Positions 29,735 to 41,744 of a DNA stretch of 64,000 nt are shown here, piece by piece. Within the stretch, counting starts at the first letter, position 1. Every line of letters starts with the position of its first letter. Below the pieces are notes generated by a model. The model searched no databases, was not told the DNA's origin, and saw nothing but the letters and a program-made list of their open reading frames with translations. Source of the DNA: Nezara viridula (taxonomy: Eukaryota > Arthropoda > Insecta > Hemiptera > Pentatomidae); assembly GCA_928085145.1 (NCBI GenBank), contig OV725080.1, positions 147,860,636-147,924,635 of the forward strand, given 5' to 3'. A program made the translations under genes and the position numbers.

Positions 29735-30905
29735 GGTGTGTGCTTTAGACCGCACGATAGAAGTGAAGACATCAACAAGGTGAGATTAATAATACTAAAT
29801 ATAAATTATATAAATACTAGCCCATTACAGAGAGGATGAAATATTGATCAATTCTCTTGCTTACAGTATGGGAGTCCGATTTTTAGTTTATTTTTTAGTC
29901 TGAGATATTTTAATCCACATCGTCAATAAAATTCATTATACTATTTATTTATTTATTAGTAATACATATTCCTGGCTCACAATAAATTTGCCATCTACCT
30001 CGGTATTCAGCAAATATATCAAGGAGAAGAAATGATAGCATGAAAAAAAAAGAATAGTAATAACAAAACAAAAAGACAAAAAAAAAAAAACAGTAGTAAA
30101 ATAACACATACATAATAACATAATAACACACACAAAAAAAGATAATACAGCAAGTAGCTCAATGCAACAAGTCTCTTGGCCAGCGCCTCAGCAGTCTTCT
30201 GGGCGGATTATATTGGATTTGTGGCAGTCGATAGAGCTTGAATAAGAGGATTGGAATTTAGAGTCAGTCTGTCATGAAAATAATTAAAGCGGTCAGTGGC
30301 AGTTGTCGTGATAAAAGAAGTGTTAAAGTCCGTGTGTAACGTGAGGTTTGAAACATAAAAGGGTGCGTCTACAATTTTCCGAGGGACTTTTGAATGGAAT
30401 GACTGGATGATTTTTATATTTGATTTTTTTAATGTTCCCCATAATTCGATCCCATATGTCCAAAGTGGTTTAATGAGGACTCTGTAAATAGTTAATTTAT
30501 TAGTCACAGATAATTTAGAATTTTTTGCTAATTAAGTTGTTTTTTGTTTTATGTGGTATTTCCATGTCAGTCGTATGTCCAAGTGGAGACCCAAATATCG
30601 TACAGTTTTTGAAGGTGGTATTTAGTTTTCAACACTATTTTTTTCCTTTTCGCCTCTCTAATACGGCATGGCGTTGCGATACGATTGATAATAATATTAA
30701 TACAAAGAGGATGGAATGATGAACATGATCCTCGTTAGTCAATACGCAAGTCATATTTTTATTTTTTGAGATATCTAATCCATATGCAAAAACACTTCAA
30801 TTAGTCGACTCCAGCCGATTTTACCGGAGCGTTACACATCTGAGATCTGACAGCTCAATGTAATTCACTCTCCACAGTGCAAAACGCGCCCAAAGAAGCA
30901 CTTCA
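29735..30905 (+). repeat. Dispersed ~450-bp repeat, split by a nested LINE
   Basis: The left half runs 'gtgctttagaccgcacgatag' to about 29,939 ('tcaataaaattcattat'). The right half resumes at about 30,619 with 'ggtatttagttttcaacactat' and ends 'gtgcaaaacgcgcccaaag'. In the uninterrupted copies (25,395 and 61,905) these halves are contiguous, so the Jockey fragment inserted into a pre-existing repeat. Confidence 0.7.
29940..30618 (-). mobile_element. Nested 5'-truncated Jockey-like LINE
   Basis: On the minus strand from about 30,605: VRYLGLHLDIRLTWKYHIKQ, then, past a TAA, a 99-codon stretch at 30,507-30,208 with TIYRVLIKPLWTYGIELWGT, NIKIIQSFHSK, APFYVSNLTLHTD and FDRL-type ends. After a frameshift it closes with PPRRLLRRWPRDLLH and a stop. 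This is the conserved C-terminal RT/thumb region of Jockey polymerases. The 3' untranslated end finishes in TAAATAAATAAATA near 29,944. It is inserted in a dispersed repeat. Confidence 0.8.
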
Positions 30906-33544
30906 AAAAGACCTGAAATTATTGAAACAATGCAATATTTTCAACACAATCTTGCATCATGTAATGCAACTAAAATTAATTGCAGACTAGTTAATATAAC
31001 TCGAAACGGACCAGTCATCGGGAAATTTATTTGTTGTCAACCACAAAGATACAACGTAACAGATAATTAGCGAAATAAATGTAAATTGGAAGAAAATTTA
31101 TGAATGAAACGCAACTCCGAGGTGGAAGATTCCCTCTTCAGTTGTTTATCCCGTTGTGGCGCCGGAATCTCATTTGCGGTCTATCCTTCGTCAACAAATT
31201 GCCTGATGCGAGTCAACAAAATTTCGAATATGAATATAGTATGTAGGATATAAATAAATTGACAGAGATTTATAAATAAGTTTTATGCAAATTCAAATAG
31301 CAAAGGGAAGTTTGTTTATTTAGGTTTAAAGGCCTATCTGTTATACAACGTTGAGGCTTAAAATGATACTCGGGGTACTATTCGACTTAAGTACTTACGA
31401 ATTATTTCATTCTTGTTTGCGATTTCATAAGTGATTTTTAGTTACTTACACTTTCGTTGTGGTGCCCCATTACCGAAGGAAGCTATGTATTCATGCGGAA
31501 AATTACAATCGACAATTTCCACTTGTTTAATACATCAAGGCGAAGTCACAGACTACGAGGGGGGGGGGGCTCGAATAAGAATGTTGAGGGGACGAAAATA
31601 TCATTTGGTACCCCTCAATAATTTGAATTAAAAAAAAAAATTATAGAAATTTACCAATGTTATGAAGGCTGTTCTTCCTTCCATGTTTAATGTATACAAA
31701 TTTTAATAAATTCAATTGTTTTATTCTGATATTTTCAATTATATCCATATGCACTTAAAAAATTCTTCAACTTCCAAACAAATATATAAATTTATTTTTA
31801 AATATTCAACATTATATTTGCTCGTTTAACAATAATTATGTTGAGTTTTTATACATAATAATAACTACAGCCATATATTTTTTTTTTGGTCCTTCGCTCT
31901 CCCAATCGAAACGAGAATTTAGTCAAAACCATTTGAAGGGCATATCACAGACTACCTTTAAGTCAGTTGTGATAAAAATTTCTAAAATTGTACAGATTGG
32001 TAACATCATTATCTTTGCCTAGCTAAAATTAATTTTCTTAAAACCGCCTATATTTCCGTTAGATTTGCCTAAAGGTCGAAGAAATCAACAAATTATCTAG
32101 TATCAATTTTATAAAAATCCATTTAAGTATTCAAATAAAACTAATTGCTAAGAATACAACTGCTATGGAATGTGGTTAGTTCAGTTATGATTTAAAACTG
32201 TAAATGCTGAAATGTCTTTCTGTAAACAAAATTATAAAATTTTCAGGGCCTGTAAGAAGGGATATTAAGAAAGTGTTTAACAAATTTCGTCAATTTCTCG
32301 AGCTGTGAATTTGCCAAAGACAAGAATATACTTAAAAAACAGTTCCTCCCATTTCTTGGATTTTATTTATCTAAATCTACATATCATAGACTTTGAAAAA
32401 TAAATAATTATTTAAACAACAGAAATGATAAGGAAACTTTATTGACAGTACTTGACATTATTAAAAAATGTTTACATACGATGCCAATTTTCAGTTTCCC
32501 CAAATTTTTGTCGATACCTACAAAATATCTTATTGGTATTAAGTATATATATATATATATATATATATATTGATTCGGCCAAATGCATGATGTGTTTAAT
32601 TTATTAAGTACGCTTCCTTTGTATAGTTTTTGATGAGCGTTATGAAATGAACTAAGATATTTTCAAAAAGCTCCGTTACTATCATTTAGGCATACTTTTT
32701 TCAATATTCATTGTCTTTTTACATAAAACATTACCGGCTTATTGCAAAAAGTCACAAGTACATTTTTGATGAAGCGATTCTTTCATTTACATACATTTTT
32801 GAGAATTTTGATTTCATTTATCCATTCAAAAACATGTTAAATACATCGGATTGACACAAAATCTATTAAATATAAAAAACTAAATTATCTAAATGGATAA
32901 TAAATAATTAGGACCTTGTCTTTTATATAATGTTTTTCATAAAGATAAACGTTTCAACCCAATCATGTAGCCTATCTTCTCAGCTAAAAATAAAATTAGA
33001 GACATAGATATGATGCAGTAGGATAATAATAACACTTAATACTAGGATACTAAAAATGGATAAAAATTTATAATTGGTAACATTACGAACTATAATTTAT
33101 GTTAAGAATAAAATGGTTAATAATAAATGGCGAAAAGCTAGAAATAATTAATGCAAGATACAGCTAAAAATAATGAACAAAGGTACATTATTCTATTTAA
33201 GTATTTTTATAATAATAATTTTATAATAATTTTAGTGAGGTATAATACATTTTACCAAACTTATGGGTACTGATTACTACAGCTGTAAGGCACATTCATA
33301 CCATATTTACCATATAATAAAATAAAAAAATAAAGTACATAAAAATAGACATATATAATGTATGTATAACAAAAATCAAAACTGTAATAAAAACAAAGAC
33401 GTATAGCTTATAGTGAAATAATAAAGGGAATTCTTAAGGAAAAAAAATAATATTAATGATAATAAATTATTAGAATTGAATAAAAAAAAAAAAGAAAACA
33501 AAACTAACAGTCATACTTATATATTTAACTATATAAATACATAA

Positions 33545-33599
<55 letters not shown>

Positions 33600-34109
33600 G
33601 AGAGTCTAGAAATTCTAACGACACGTCGCGACAAGTGTAGGTAGCAGATGTATCTCAAGGAGATTACGTAGTACCAATTAATTACAACGTTTTGCGAAAA
33701 ATAATTGGGTCAAGAACTTTTTTCGACGCAAAGTAGAACACATTTGCTCGTTTCTAGGTCTTTCCACTTGAAATGATTAAATAAAAAAAAAAATAATAAT
33801 TACACTTCATAGATTCTTTTTAACACGAAAGATAATAGACATTTTACACATCTTTTCAGAAGTTAATTAAAATATCTATAAATATAAATAAATAATATTC
33901 ACTTATTGTGAAAGAAGGATTGTTTGTTTTGTCTGCCTTCAAAGACTGAACTGACGCAAGAGCAAAACGGTGCTCCATTAGAAGCTTCCTGTGCGAGTAA
34001 AGTTGTATACGTGTGTGCATGTTATGTAAACCTTAGAATATTTTAAAGGAAACTACATTATCGTATAACATATCGCGAATAATGTATAAAAAAAAAGTAT
34101 GGCTAACAA
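30906..34109. other. AT-rich stretch with scattered repeats; no gene seen
   Basis: About 32,935-33,060 carries a minus-strand Penelope-type motif (CTGAGAAGATAGGC, loop, GGGTTGAAACG) like that at 7,735. (TA)n tracts occupy 32,544-32,571 and 33,547-33,595. A GC-richer block at 31,095-31,215 and a 66-codon frame at 31,431-31,631 have no recognisable homology. The remainder is low-complexity AT DNA. Confidence 0.45.
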
Positions 34110-34345
34110 TTTTAACAAAACACCACGACCCCAGACAAGCATCACTTAATTTACAAAATCACTTACTACATTTACAAAACTGGTATTCACTTTGATTAAG
34201 ATTAAGATTAAGACAAAACAAATCACAAAATATAACAATTGCACTTCGACGAGACTCATGCCCACCTGTTTATGTCGGCGACAACCTAATTCCTCATACC
34301 AACACTGTACGTTATTTCGGTCTAATATTGACAATTGGCAATCGC
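34110..34345 (+). mobile_element. Jockey-like LINE, RT fragment
   Basis: Reading frames, one broken by a stop, give ASLNLQNHLLHLQNWYSL, then KSQNITIALRRDSCPPVYV, GDNLIPHTNT and VRYFGLIL. This is the segment after the catalytic box in Jockey polymerases. It is truncated at both ends. The same region is seen more fully at 59,405-60,165. Confidence 0.65.
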
Positions 34346-34354
34346 GCTTCTAAG

Positions 34355-34640
34355 TAAGATTGTTTTATATATTCCTGCTGTATAAATTTTTACTTTCTCA
34401 CTGCAATCAGGTAAGAAAAGTATTGCGATCGGGACAAATTTTCGAAGTGCAGTTTTCAACAGATCTTTTTCGTTTCAGGGCCTTCTGTGATCGAAAAACA
34501 TTTTCAGCCATTGGTCTGTCTGTACCAAGATTAAAAGAACTAGTACACCATTTTTTTTTATTGGGTTTTGACAACCGATGCAACAAATTTTGACAACCTG
34601 TGTAATAGCAGCCGCGCAATAAGTGAAAACTATGTTTTTC
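34355..34640 (+). repeat. Related copy of the 34,967 repeat family
   Basis: Shares 'ggtaagaaaagtattgcgatc', 'acaaattttcgaagtgcagttttcaac' (in two pieces) and 'ggg..cgtttcag' words with the start of the inverted-repeat unit at 34,930 and, in reverse orientation, with 50,300-50,440. No coding meaning. Confidence 0.4.
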
Positions 34641-34966
34641 CATAGACTATAGTGAAAAACAGCATTAATGATTTTGATGATACTTTCATATACATATTTT
34701 CCTATAATGTTTTACTTGAAGTTCTTTCCATTTTCGTACATGAAGTCAGTTTTTGGAGAGAAAATTTCATGAAAAAAGTATACATTCTCTGGTAAAATTT
34801 ATAAACAATATTTTGAAAGGTAATTAAATTTTCTACAAACACACAAAAATCCTCAGAACCGAATCATTGTTAGCAATGATACGGCGTATTATATTTTCTA
34901 TACATGTCTTTGTCCTACCACCACTAATAAGTAAGGAAAGTCTTGGGACCAAGTCAAATTTTCGAT

Positions 34967-35985
34967 TGGTTTTCAACGAATCTTAACGTTTCAGAGCCTC
35001 AGAACTCGCCATATAAAAAAGTTAATAAGAAGAAATCATCGATTATAAAACAACTCAAAAATCTCATTAAATCTTTTAAACTTATAATGGTACTCAGATG
35101 TATGCATACTTATCAATTAAAAAAATATTGTTTTTTAACTTGTTCAAAATATGCTAACCGAATTGTTTTCTTGTTAGAAATATGAATTTATGCAACAAAT
35201 TCAGCAGCATTTATTACATAAAAAATGACTGGGGACCATATGTCAAATCTGTAAAACATTAGAGAAAATATTGTAAAAAAGAGGAAAAAAATGAAGCGGA
35301 GAAATATTAAATACAAGATAGAGCCGGTTTCCATTTTAATAATTGGAAAATTAAAATAAATAATTGGAATAAATAAATGTTGTAAACTAACAATAAAAAA
35401 TGGACGGAGACCAAAAGACAATCGAAATGAACTAAATAATTCATTTAAACCCTGAATCATATATTTCATGAGCCCTTGTTAATAAAATAAAAATTAGGTA
35501 TATTTCGATGGAAAAGTCAATCAGCCCGGCCATCTTGGATATTTATTACCTTTTAATATTCATTCAGACTCCTCTTGTTCTACTGAATTTTTCATGGCTT
35601 CCAGCATAATTACTGTCTATGGAGTTTACGATTCATCGAACCAATTGGAGAGAATCGATTATTAAAAAGATCTAAAAAACAGATTTTAAAAGTTGCTAAA
35701 TTCTATAAAAACAAGACAATTTTATTTATGAAATAAATACTGCTGAATTTGTTGCGTAAATTCGTATTTCTAACAAGAAAACAATTTGGTTAGCATATTT
35801 TGAACAAGATAATAAAAAACATTTTTTTTTATTGATAAGTATGCATACATCTGAGTACCATTATAAGTTTAAAACATTTAATGAGATTTTTGAGTTGTTT
35901 TAAAATCGATGATTACTTATTATTAAATGTTTTTATCTGGCGAGTTTTGAGGTTCTGAAACGTTAAGATTCGTTGAAAACCGCTA
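34967..35985. mobile_element. Inverted-repeat unit, ~250-bp arms
   Basis: 34,967-35,215 pairs with 35,738-35,985: 'ggttttcaacgaatcttaacg', 'aaaaatctcattaaat', 'ggtactcagatgtatgcatac', 'aatatgctaaccgaattg' and 'gcaacaaattcagca' all recur inverted, with perhaps 6-10% differences. The ~520-bp interior has no long ORF. This looks like a DNA element with long terminal inverted repeats. The family end probably lies further left ('gtaaggaaagtcttgggacc' at about 34,931); the right end is truncated. Confidence 0.65.
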
Positions 35986-36052
35986 GAGAGTAGATTCTTT
36001 TCATGCTAGTGTGTTTCTCTACATTTAGTGTATGTATATCTATTTTATTCTT

Positions 36053-36715
36053 ATCAAAAATGGCGATATTGCAAGTGATATCGATAAAGACGATAATATG
36101 TTTGAACACGTAGAAAAGTTTAGTTATCTGGGGTCTACGACAAATAGAAAAAACGAAATTGAAGAGGAGATTAAAATTAGGCATAAGCCGGGAAATGCTT
36201 TTTATTTTTCGGGGACAAAACTACTTAGCTCGCGCCTCTTAAAACAGAACTTAAAAACTAAAATCTATAAAACCATTATCTTATCTACAGTTCTTTATGG
36301 ATGCGAAACGTCGCAGCTCACATCAAGTGGTGAGCAACGTCTTAAGGTCTTTGAAAAAAAAAAAGGTATTGCGTAGATCATTCAGACCGAAGAAGAATGA
36401 GTTAATCGGAGAGTTTTGAGGGTTACACAACGCCGAGTTGCGTGAACTTTATCAGGTTAAAATAATTGAGTGATTACATCGCAGCGAATCAAACGGGCTT
36501 GTAAAATTGTTGGACTTGGTAACGAAAGAATTCTTAAAAGCTTAATATTTGCTGCACAGAATGGTAAACGTCTGAGGGATAGACCGAAGCGAAGATGGGA
36601 AGATTGCGTTAACGCCGATCTGAAGGGACAGGGTTTGGACGGCGAACGGTGGAGGGAAGTGTGTACTAAGCGATTGGTGGTGTCGGCATCGAACCTGCGG
36701 GTTCGCTTTTATTAT
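36053..36715 (+). mobile_element. 5'-truncated RTE-like LINE (second copy)
   Basis: Starts at the point matching about 2367 of the first copy. It reads DIDKDDNMFEHVEKFSYLG, EEEIKIRHKPGNAFYF, KIYKTIILSTVLYGCET, RSFRPKKNELIGEF with a stop, then ITSQRIKRACKIVGLGNE, RPKRRWEDCVNADLKGQG and ERWREVCTKRLVVSAS. It ends in TTATTATTATTTAT. It keeps the segment deleted near 2545 in the first copy (SSRLLKQNLKTK), so the two copies derive from a common ancestor and decayed separately. A poly(A) slip at about 36,355-36,366 shifts the frame. Confidence 0.8.
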
Positions 36716-37394
36716 TATTTATATTTATTTTATACAGTTATAAATTTCATGAATTAAAAAATAAAATAAAAATTCTTACAGCAGATTATCATTTTCATGG
36801 TTTTGCTATTTTAGTTGACACTTGACATTTTTCGAAGCCCTCCCTCATTGAAGCCATTACGTGAAGCTGTCAAGACCGTTCGAATTCATTCAAGATTCGA
36901 TAACTGTTCTGTTTTTGCTCAGATTAAGTGGGCGAATTATATTTAGGGAAATTTAATTACACAAAGACTGAAGGAAAGGCGGGAGAAAAGGTTTCTAATT
37001 ATCATCTGTTGAGGGTGGAAACACGATCTCAAATGTGGTTTACGTAACTCTCAATCAATGGGGAAATTCTTTAGCTTTCCCTATGCTGATTTTAGCCAAT
37101 AAAAAGTTATAAAATAACATCTTTATAAATTATTTCACAATAATATTTTTTTTGTCGGTACGTAGAGATTGAGCCATTATTTAAAGTTTATAAATAGAAA
37201 CACCTTTAAGAAATTTTAGCAAAAAGTTCTGAAGAAAAATAAAACATAAAAATAAATAAATCACATTGTCGTAAGAAGCAGACAGAGGAACAACTATTGT
37301 AAGAAAAAGAAAGGATTAAAAAAATAAAATAAACTTATAAAATAATTTTCAGAACAAAAATATATAAAATATATATATTTTTTTAAAACTTATT
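36716..37394. other. AT-rich intergenic sequence; no gene seen
   Basis: A somewhat more balanced segment at 36,790-37,080 has no readable protein or repeat end. The rest is low complexity. Confidence 0.5.
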
Positions 37395-37500
37395 TATTGA
37401 AAAATATTACAATCTGTCTCAAGGACATTTATAGTAGTGCTCAGAGATCACATTCACCCTCTATGTACAATAAATAAAAATTAAATATATAATAATAAGC
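37395..37500 (-). mobile_element. LINE 3' tail (minus strand)
   Basis: 'ttacaatctgtctcaaggac', 'atttatagtagtgctcagag' and 'cacattcaccctctatgtac' match the tails at 9,361, 56,440 (inverted) and 57,355. Only the 3' untranslated end is present. Confidence 0.6.
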
Positions 37501-37550
37501 GGAAAATCAATGACATACGAATGAATTTTAAAATTCTGGATTCTACTACA

Positions 37551-38100
37551 TCCTGTAGTACATACCACTTATCCCTATTGAACAGATACGCTACCTAGGA
37601 CATCTTCTTGACAAAAGTCGTATTGGAATCTTTCATACTACATTGAAAAGATAAGGAAGATACTATCTTCCGATATTCTACAAAAAATCATATATAATAC
37701 CACCATCAGGCGCATTTGGATATATAGAGTTCAGATTTGGGGTTCCACCAAATCATCGAATTCTTCCTGTATCCAATCCCTACAATCCAAAATCTCCGAT
37801 AAACTCCTTAAAGCTATTTATCAAGCCAACAAACAAAATTATCCACAAAGATCTCAACATTCTCCTTTTAACTCCAAACTATTTGGTCACACCAATCCTC
37901 TAGATTATGATCTTTTATCCAATACAGTTCTTGACAATCCATCCAGGGATCTGATAAGAATATGGCCGAGAGACCTCCTAAATTATTCTAATCTAATGCA
38001 GTGGGTAGCTTCTTCACATAACCTTATCTATCGTCGTTCGTATTCTTTTAGCAGATTTACTTGTATATATGTATACAATTGTAAATATCAATAAATGAAT
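37551..38100 (+). mobile_element. Jockey-like LINE, C-terminal part
   Basis: Gives IRYLGHLLDKSRIGI, then in another frame KIIYNTTIRRIWIYRVQIWG, STKSSNSSCIQSLQSK, TNPLDYDLLSN and LIRIWPRDLLNYSNL, with a terminal stop and a 3' end in 'caataaatgaataaaaaaaa'. Frameshifts show it is dead. It is closely related to the next copy at 38,290. Confidence 0.75.
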
Positions 38101-38230
38101 AAAAAAAATTATGGACAACCATAATGCTTTTATAGATATGAAAATGAGAGAATATATCAGAATATTATAATATAAAACGTGGTAAATTAATTTTTTTTAA
38201 AAATATATATAAAAAAAATGAATTAAAATT

Positions 38231-38272
<42 letters not shown>

Positions 38273-38289
38273 AATGAAATACGTTTTGT

Positions 38290-38870
38290 ATTATTATATT
38301 TTCGTTTCATACTAGACTGAAACGACAAGAACCCGCTTGACGTTTCCGATTACTACAGCACTTACTAGACAAATGTTCTAAACTTCTAATTAATTACAAA
38401 AGACTCGTATACATGACTATAATAAGGCCTATTTGTACTTAGGGAGTTGAGCTATGGGGCTCCACTAAACCATCGAATTCCTCTCGTATCCAATCCTTAC
38501 AATCCAAAATCCTTCGTAAAATTCTCAATGCTCCCTACTTTGTTACAAATAAAACCATCCATAATGACCTTAATGTTTTTTTTGTTTCAGATCTGGCCCA
38601 ATCCAGATACCTATTCTTCTATAATAAACTTCAGAACCATCCTAATCCTCTCGTTTCTGACCTTGCTTCCTCTTCAATTTCTGATAACCCTCCGAGACGT
38701 ATGAAAAGAAGATGGCCCCGTGATCTCCTAATTTAGACATATCATTAGAGTGCTACCATTGGGTAGTTACTCAGCAAGTGTTTTCATGTCATTATATCCA
38801 ATTGTTCAAATTTACTAGATGTATTTATTTAATACAGTTGTAAATATTATTAAGAAATAAAAAAAAAAAA
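38290..38870 (+). mobile_element. Jockey-like LINE, C-terminal part (second copy)
   Basis: Gives MTIIRPICT, a TAG where Tyr is expected, GVELWGSTKPSNSSRIQSLQ, LRKILNAPYFVTNKTIHNDL, QSRYLFFYNKLQNHPNPLV and PPRRMKRRWPRDLLI, then a stop and a poly(A) end. The 5' border is uncertain. A (TA)n tract at 38,234-38,269 separates it from the preceding copy. Confidence 0.75.
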
Positions 38871-39739
38871 ATCGTTATATCTATTTTCTCCCTTGTATTA
38901 AGTCTAATCAGCTGTTCAATATAACCTTTCTTAGCTGTTGCTAACATGAATCTTCTTTTTCCTTCAGTATTTATTTGGATGGCTTCGTGAGATGTCTACT
39001 GAAAAATTATTTTTTTCTTCTTTCATTTTTGCTTTTTCTTTCTACATTGGTTTTTCTGTTCTGATGATGCTCGATGAACGTCGACAAGTCAACTATTCAC
39101 CTATATGTTGGAGACTCATGGGATTAATTGTTTGGATTTTTCCATTTATAACATAACCAACTTATGTCTATTTTCTAGCGTTATGTTTATTTTAGTAATA
39201 TTAATAATCTAAGTCAATATCATCAAACGTAGGTCTAAAATCGGCTTATTGACGGCCAAAGAAGGCGCAAAATAAAGGCTGATGCCAAATTGCTCCGAGG
39301 AGATATTGTGGTTTGGGAATTAATTCAAGCGCCACGAGGACGAACTGAACTAGCAAACCTTGCTACTTTCCTCTTGAGTTAGCCCCGCACAATTCTCATC
39401 TATGGAACTTTGTTGAGTATGCTTTGTTGAAACTCTCTTCTCAGTAACATGACATTAAAACAAACAGTGTAGGATATATCTACCATTGCCTCATTTCTTA
39501 GGATTTTATAGATTCAAATTCTATAAAAAGAAAAAGTAATGTGTAAAAATATATATTTTTTTACGATGAATATAAAATAGAAGATACATATTGATAAATT
39601 ACAGTCGTGGACAAAGAAATTGAATTACCTATTTCTTTTTATTGTCATGTTGATAACGTGGATTCCATTGAATGTTTTTCGTTGTTTTTTATTTATTTAG
39701 AGTACAAGAAAAATTAAACAATGTTTCTCAGTTCAGTTT
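38871..39739. other. Intergenic sequence; no gene seen
   Basis: About 39,060-39,095 contains CTGATGATGCTCG with GAACGTCGACAAG, a loose relative of the Penelope-type motif. 39,220-39,460 is more balanced in composition, but I cannot read a protein in it. Confidence 0.4.
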
Positions 39740-39945
39740 TAACTGATGCCAGGATAAAAGCTGTAATTATGACCAGTTTTTGGCTTAGAATACCAGTGAC
39801 GCGGCTGAGAGAGAAGCACTGGGATCTCCTAGAGTCCAACTTTGGTTTTCACATTTGAAGGACAAAGCTTGATTCAGAGTCCCCTGGACCAATGTAAATA
39901 TTGTACATAGGTGTGAATGTGTTTTGTTTATTTTATTATCAAGAA
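39740..39945 (+). mobile_element. Jockey-like LINE 3' end
   Basis: Contains the complement of the block seen at 50,930-50,985 and 54,470-54,535: 'accagtgacgcggctgagag', 'gggatctcctagagtcc'. It then has 'attgtacataggtgtgaatg' of the shared tail. No intact frame. Confidence 0.55.
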
Positions 39946-39947
39946 AG

Positions 39948-40218
39948 GAGACGGTCCGGGGTTGCGGTCATAAATAGGCTAAATAGTGGTAAAACTATTT
40001 TATTGAAAGCCAACGTTTCAACCCAACTTTGCGGGTCATCTTCAGAGAGGTGTGTTTAGAACTCTACGCAGTTCTAAGAGAAGCTCCTAGCTGAACACAC
40101 CTCCCTGAAGAAGACCTGCAAAGTCGGGTCGAAACGTCGGCTTTCAATAAAATAGTTTTACTACTATTTAGCCTATTTATGACCGCAACCCCGGACCATC
40201 TCCTTCCTTTATAAAGCA
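39948..40218. repeat. Inverted pair of Penelope-type terminal repeats
   Basis: 39,948-40,070 and 40,090-40,215 are inverted copies of ~125 bp with about 20 bp between them. Outer ends read 'ggagacggtccggggttgcgg' and its complement. Each arm contains, in its own sense, CTGAAGA-N-GACC, loop, GGGT(T/C)GAAACGT, 'aaataggctaaatagt' (inverted in one) and 'ttgaaagcc'/'ggctttcaat'. A further copy of the right arm is at 20,750-20,885. The arrangement resembles back-to-back Penelope pLTRs. Confidence 0.65.
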
Positions 40219-40309
40219 ACGATCAACTATTAAATATTCATTATTTTATTATCATTAGGCTTTAACATGTTATTTTAGTAATGTTGTATATTACTTTATA
40301 TTTTATATA

Positions 40310-40356
<47 letters not shown>

Positions 40357-40931
40357 CTTCTTAATTTGGTTATTTATATTTATTTTCATTTCTTATGTAC
40401 ATATTGTGTGAGTGAATACTATAACCCTTGTAACAATGCCCTTCAGTGTGGCGCACTATTAATACTCATTAAAAAAATTACCAGTTTCAAACCTTTACAT
40501 AAAAGGAAGTAATTTACAGGGGAAATACCGAAGAGGAAAGGGTATCACCAACGGTAATCATATGTTAGGACAAAAAATCTTCCCCAGGGCATCATGGAGT
40601 GAAAGAAATGAACTGGGTGGAGAAAAAAAACAAATGATGAATTTGACCCCTTAATATAATGACATAGATGCAGACTTCGGGATGACTCCCCCCAATAAAA
40701 ATAGAGAAAGGGCAAGAATATCGTTTCGCTCTCCCCTCCCCCCCCGGGCAATATTTCGAAAAACAATAATAAAATCAAAATTAATCTACATGAATGAATA
40801 AAATACGAAAACTAAAATTAATTAAGAAAAGTAAACTAGATGGCTGAGGTAAGGCCTATAAGTAAGTACTCAAGTATTTTACCAAGTTCTATGTTCCTGC
40901 TATTGAAAATTTAGTTAACATTCAAAGATAG

Positions 40932-41017
<86 letters not shown>

Positions 41018-41744
41018 AGAGAAAATGATTTTAATTACGCTTTTTTTTATTTTTATTCTATTATACATAATTGTTTTATATCCTACCCTATCAGCAAAAA
41101 TAAACTTACTAAAGCTTGATAAAATAAAATTATCACTGGGAGTTAATGATAAACATATACTAGGTATCATAATAACAGATTGATCTGCGGTATTTCAAAT
41201 TAGTGATGGCAATTCATAGAAGTGGGAACCACTGGCACCTCTGGCATTGAGGTATTGTGGTTAAATATCGGCGCTTCCACTAAATAAGCCTTAGTTTGCT
41301 TCACAATTATCTCGATCAGTTCCAAGTATCTGTAATCTATTTCGGTTATTGAACAAAATAAAATAATTTTCATTTCAATTATCCCAGGTAGCATAAATAT
41401 TATAACGATAGGGAGAGAATTCCCTTGTTATGAATTTAATTTTAAAGTAATGAGAATAATTGAAAAGAGATTAGTTAATGAATAAAATTCTTCGAAAAAT
41501 AGCTCGTTCAAATCATCCTCTATCAAACATTAATTCAATACCACTGTACAAGCGTCACTCCACATTTTTGTATGTTTGGGCTATTTGGACGATTGGGCAA
41601 ACATCACATGATCACGGTATAAATGAGATTCCGAGAATATCCGAAGGTAGATTGACATGTATGTACATAGTATAACCTTCCTTTATTTAGATTGCAGTGT
41701 ACAAGTGTCACTCCACTTTGATGAGTGGGTATGGTAGATGGTAG
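40219..41744. other. AT-rich sequence with (TA)n tracts; no gene seen
   Basis: (TA)n at 40,313-40,352 and a long one at 40,933-41,012 (80 bp). 40,505-40,770 is more balanced (C run near 40,741) but unidentified. A 'gtacaag(c/t)gtcactccac' word is repeated at about 41,546 and 41,701. The ORFs across the TA tracts (Tyr-Ile repeats) are artefacts. Confidence 0.5.
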
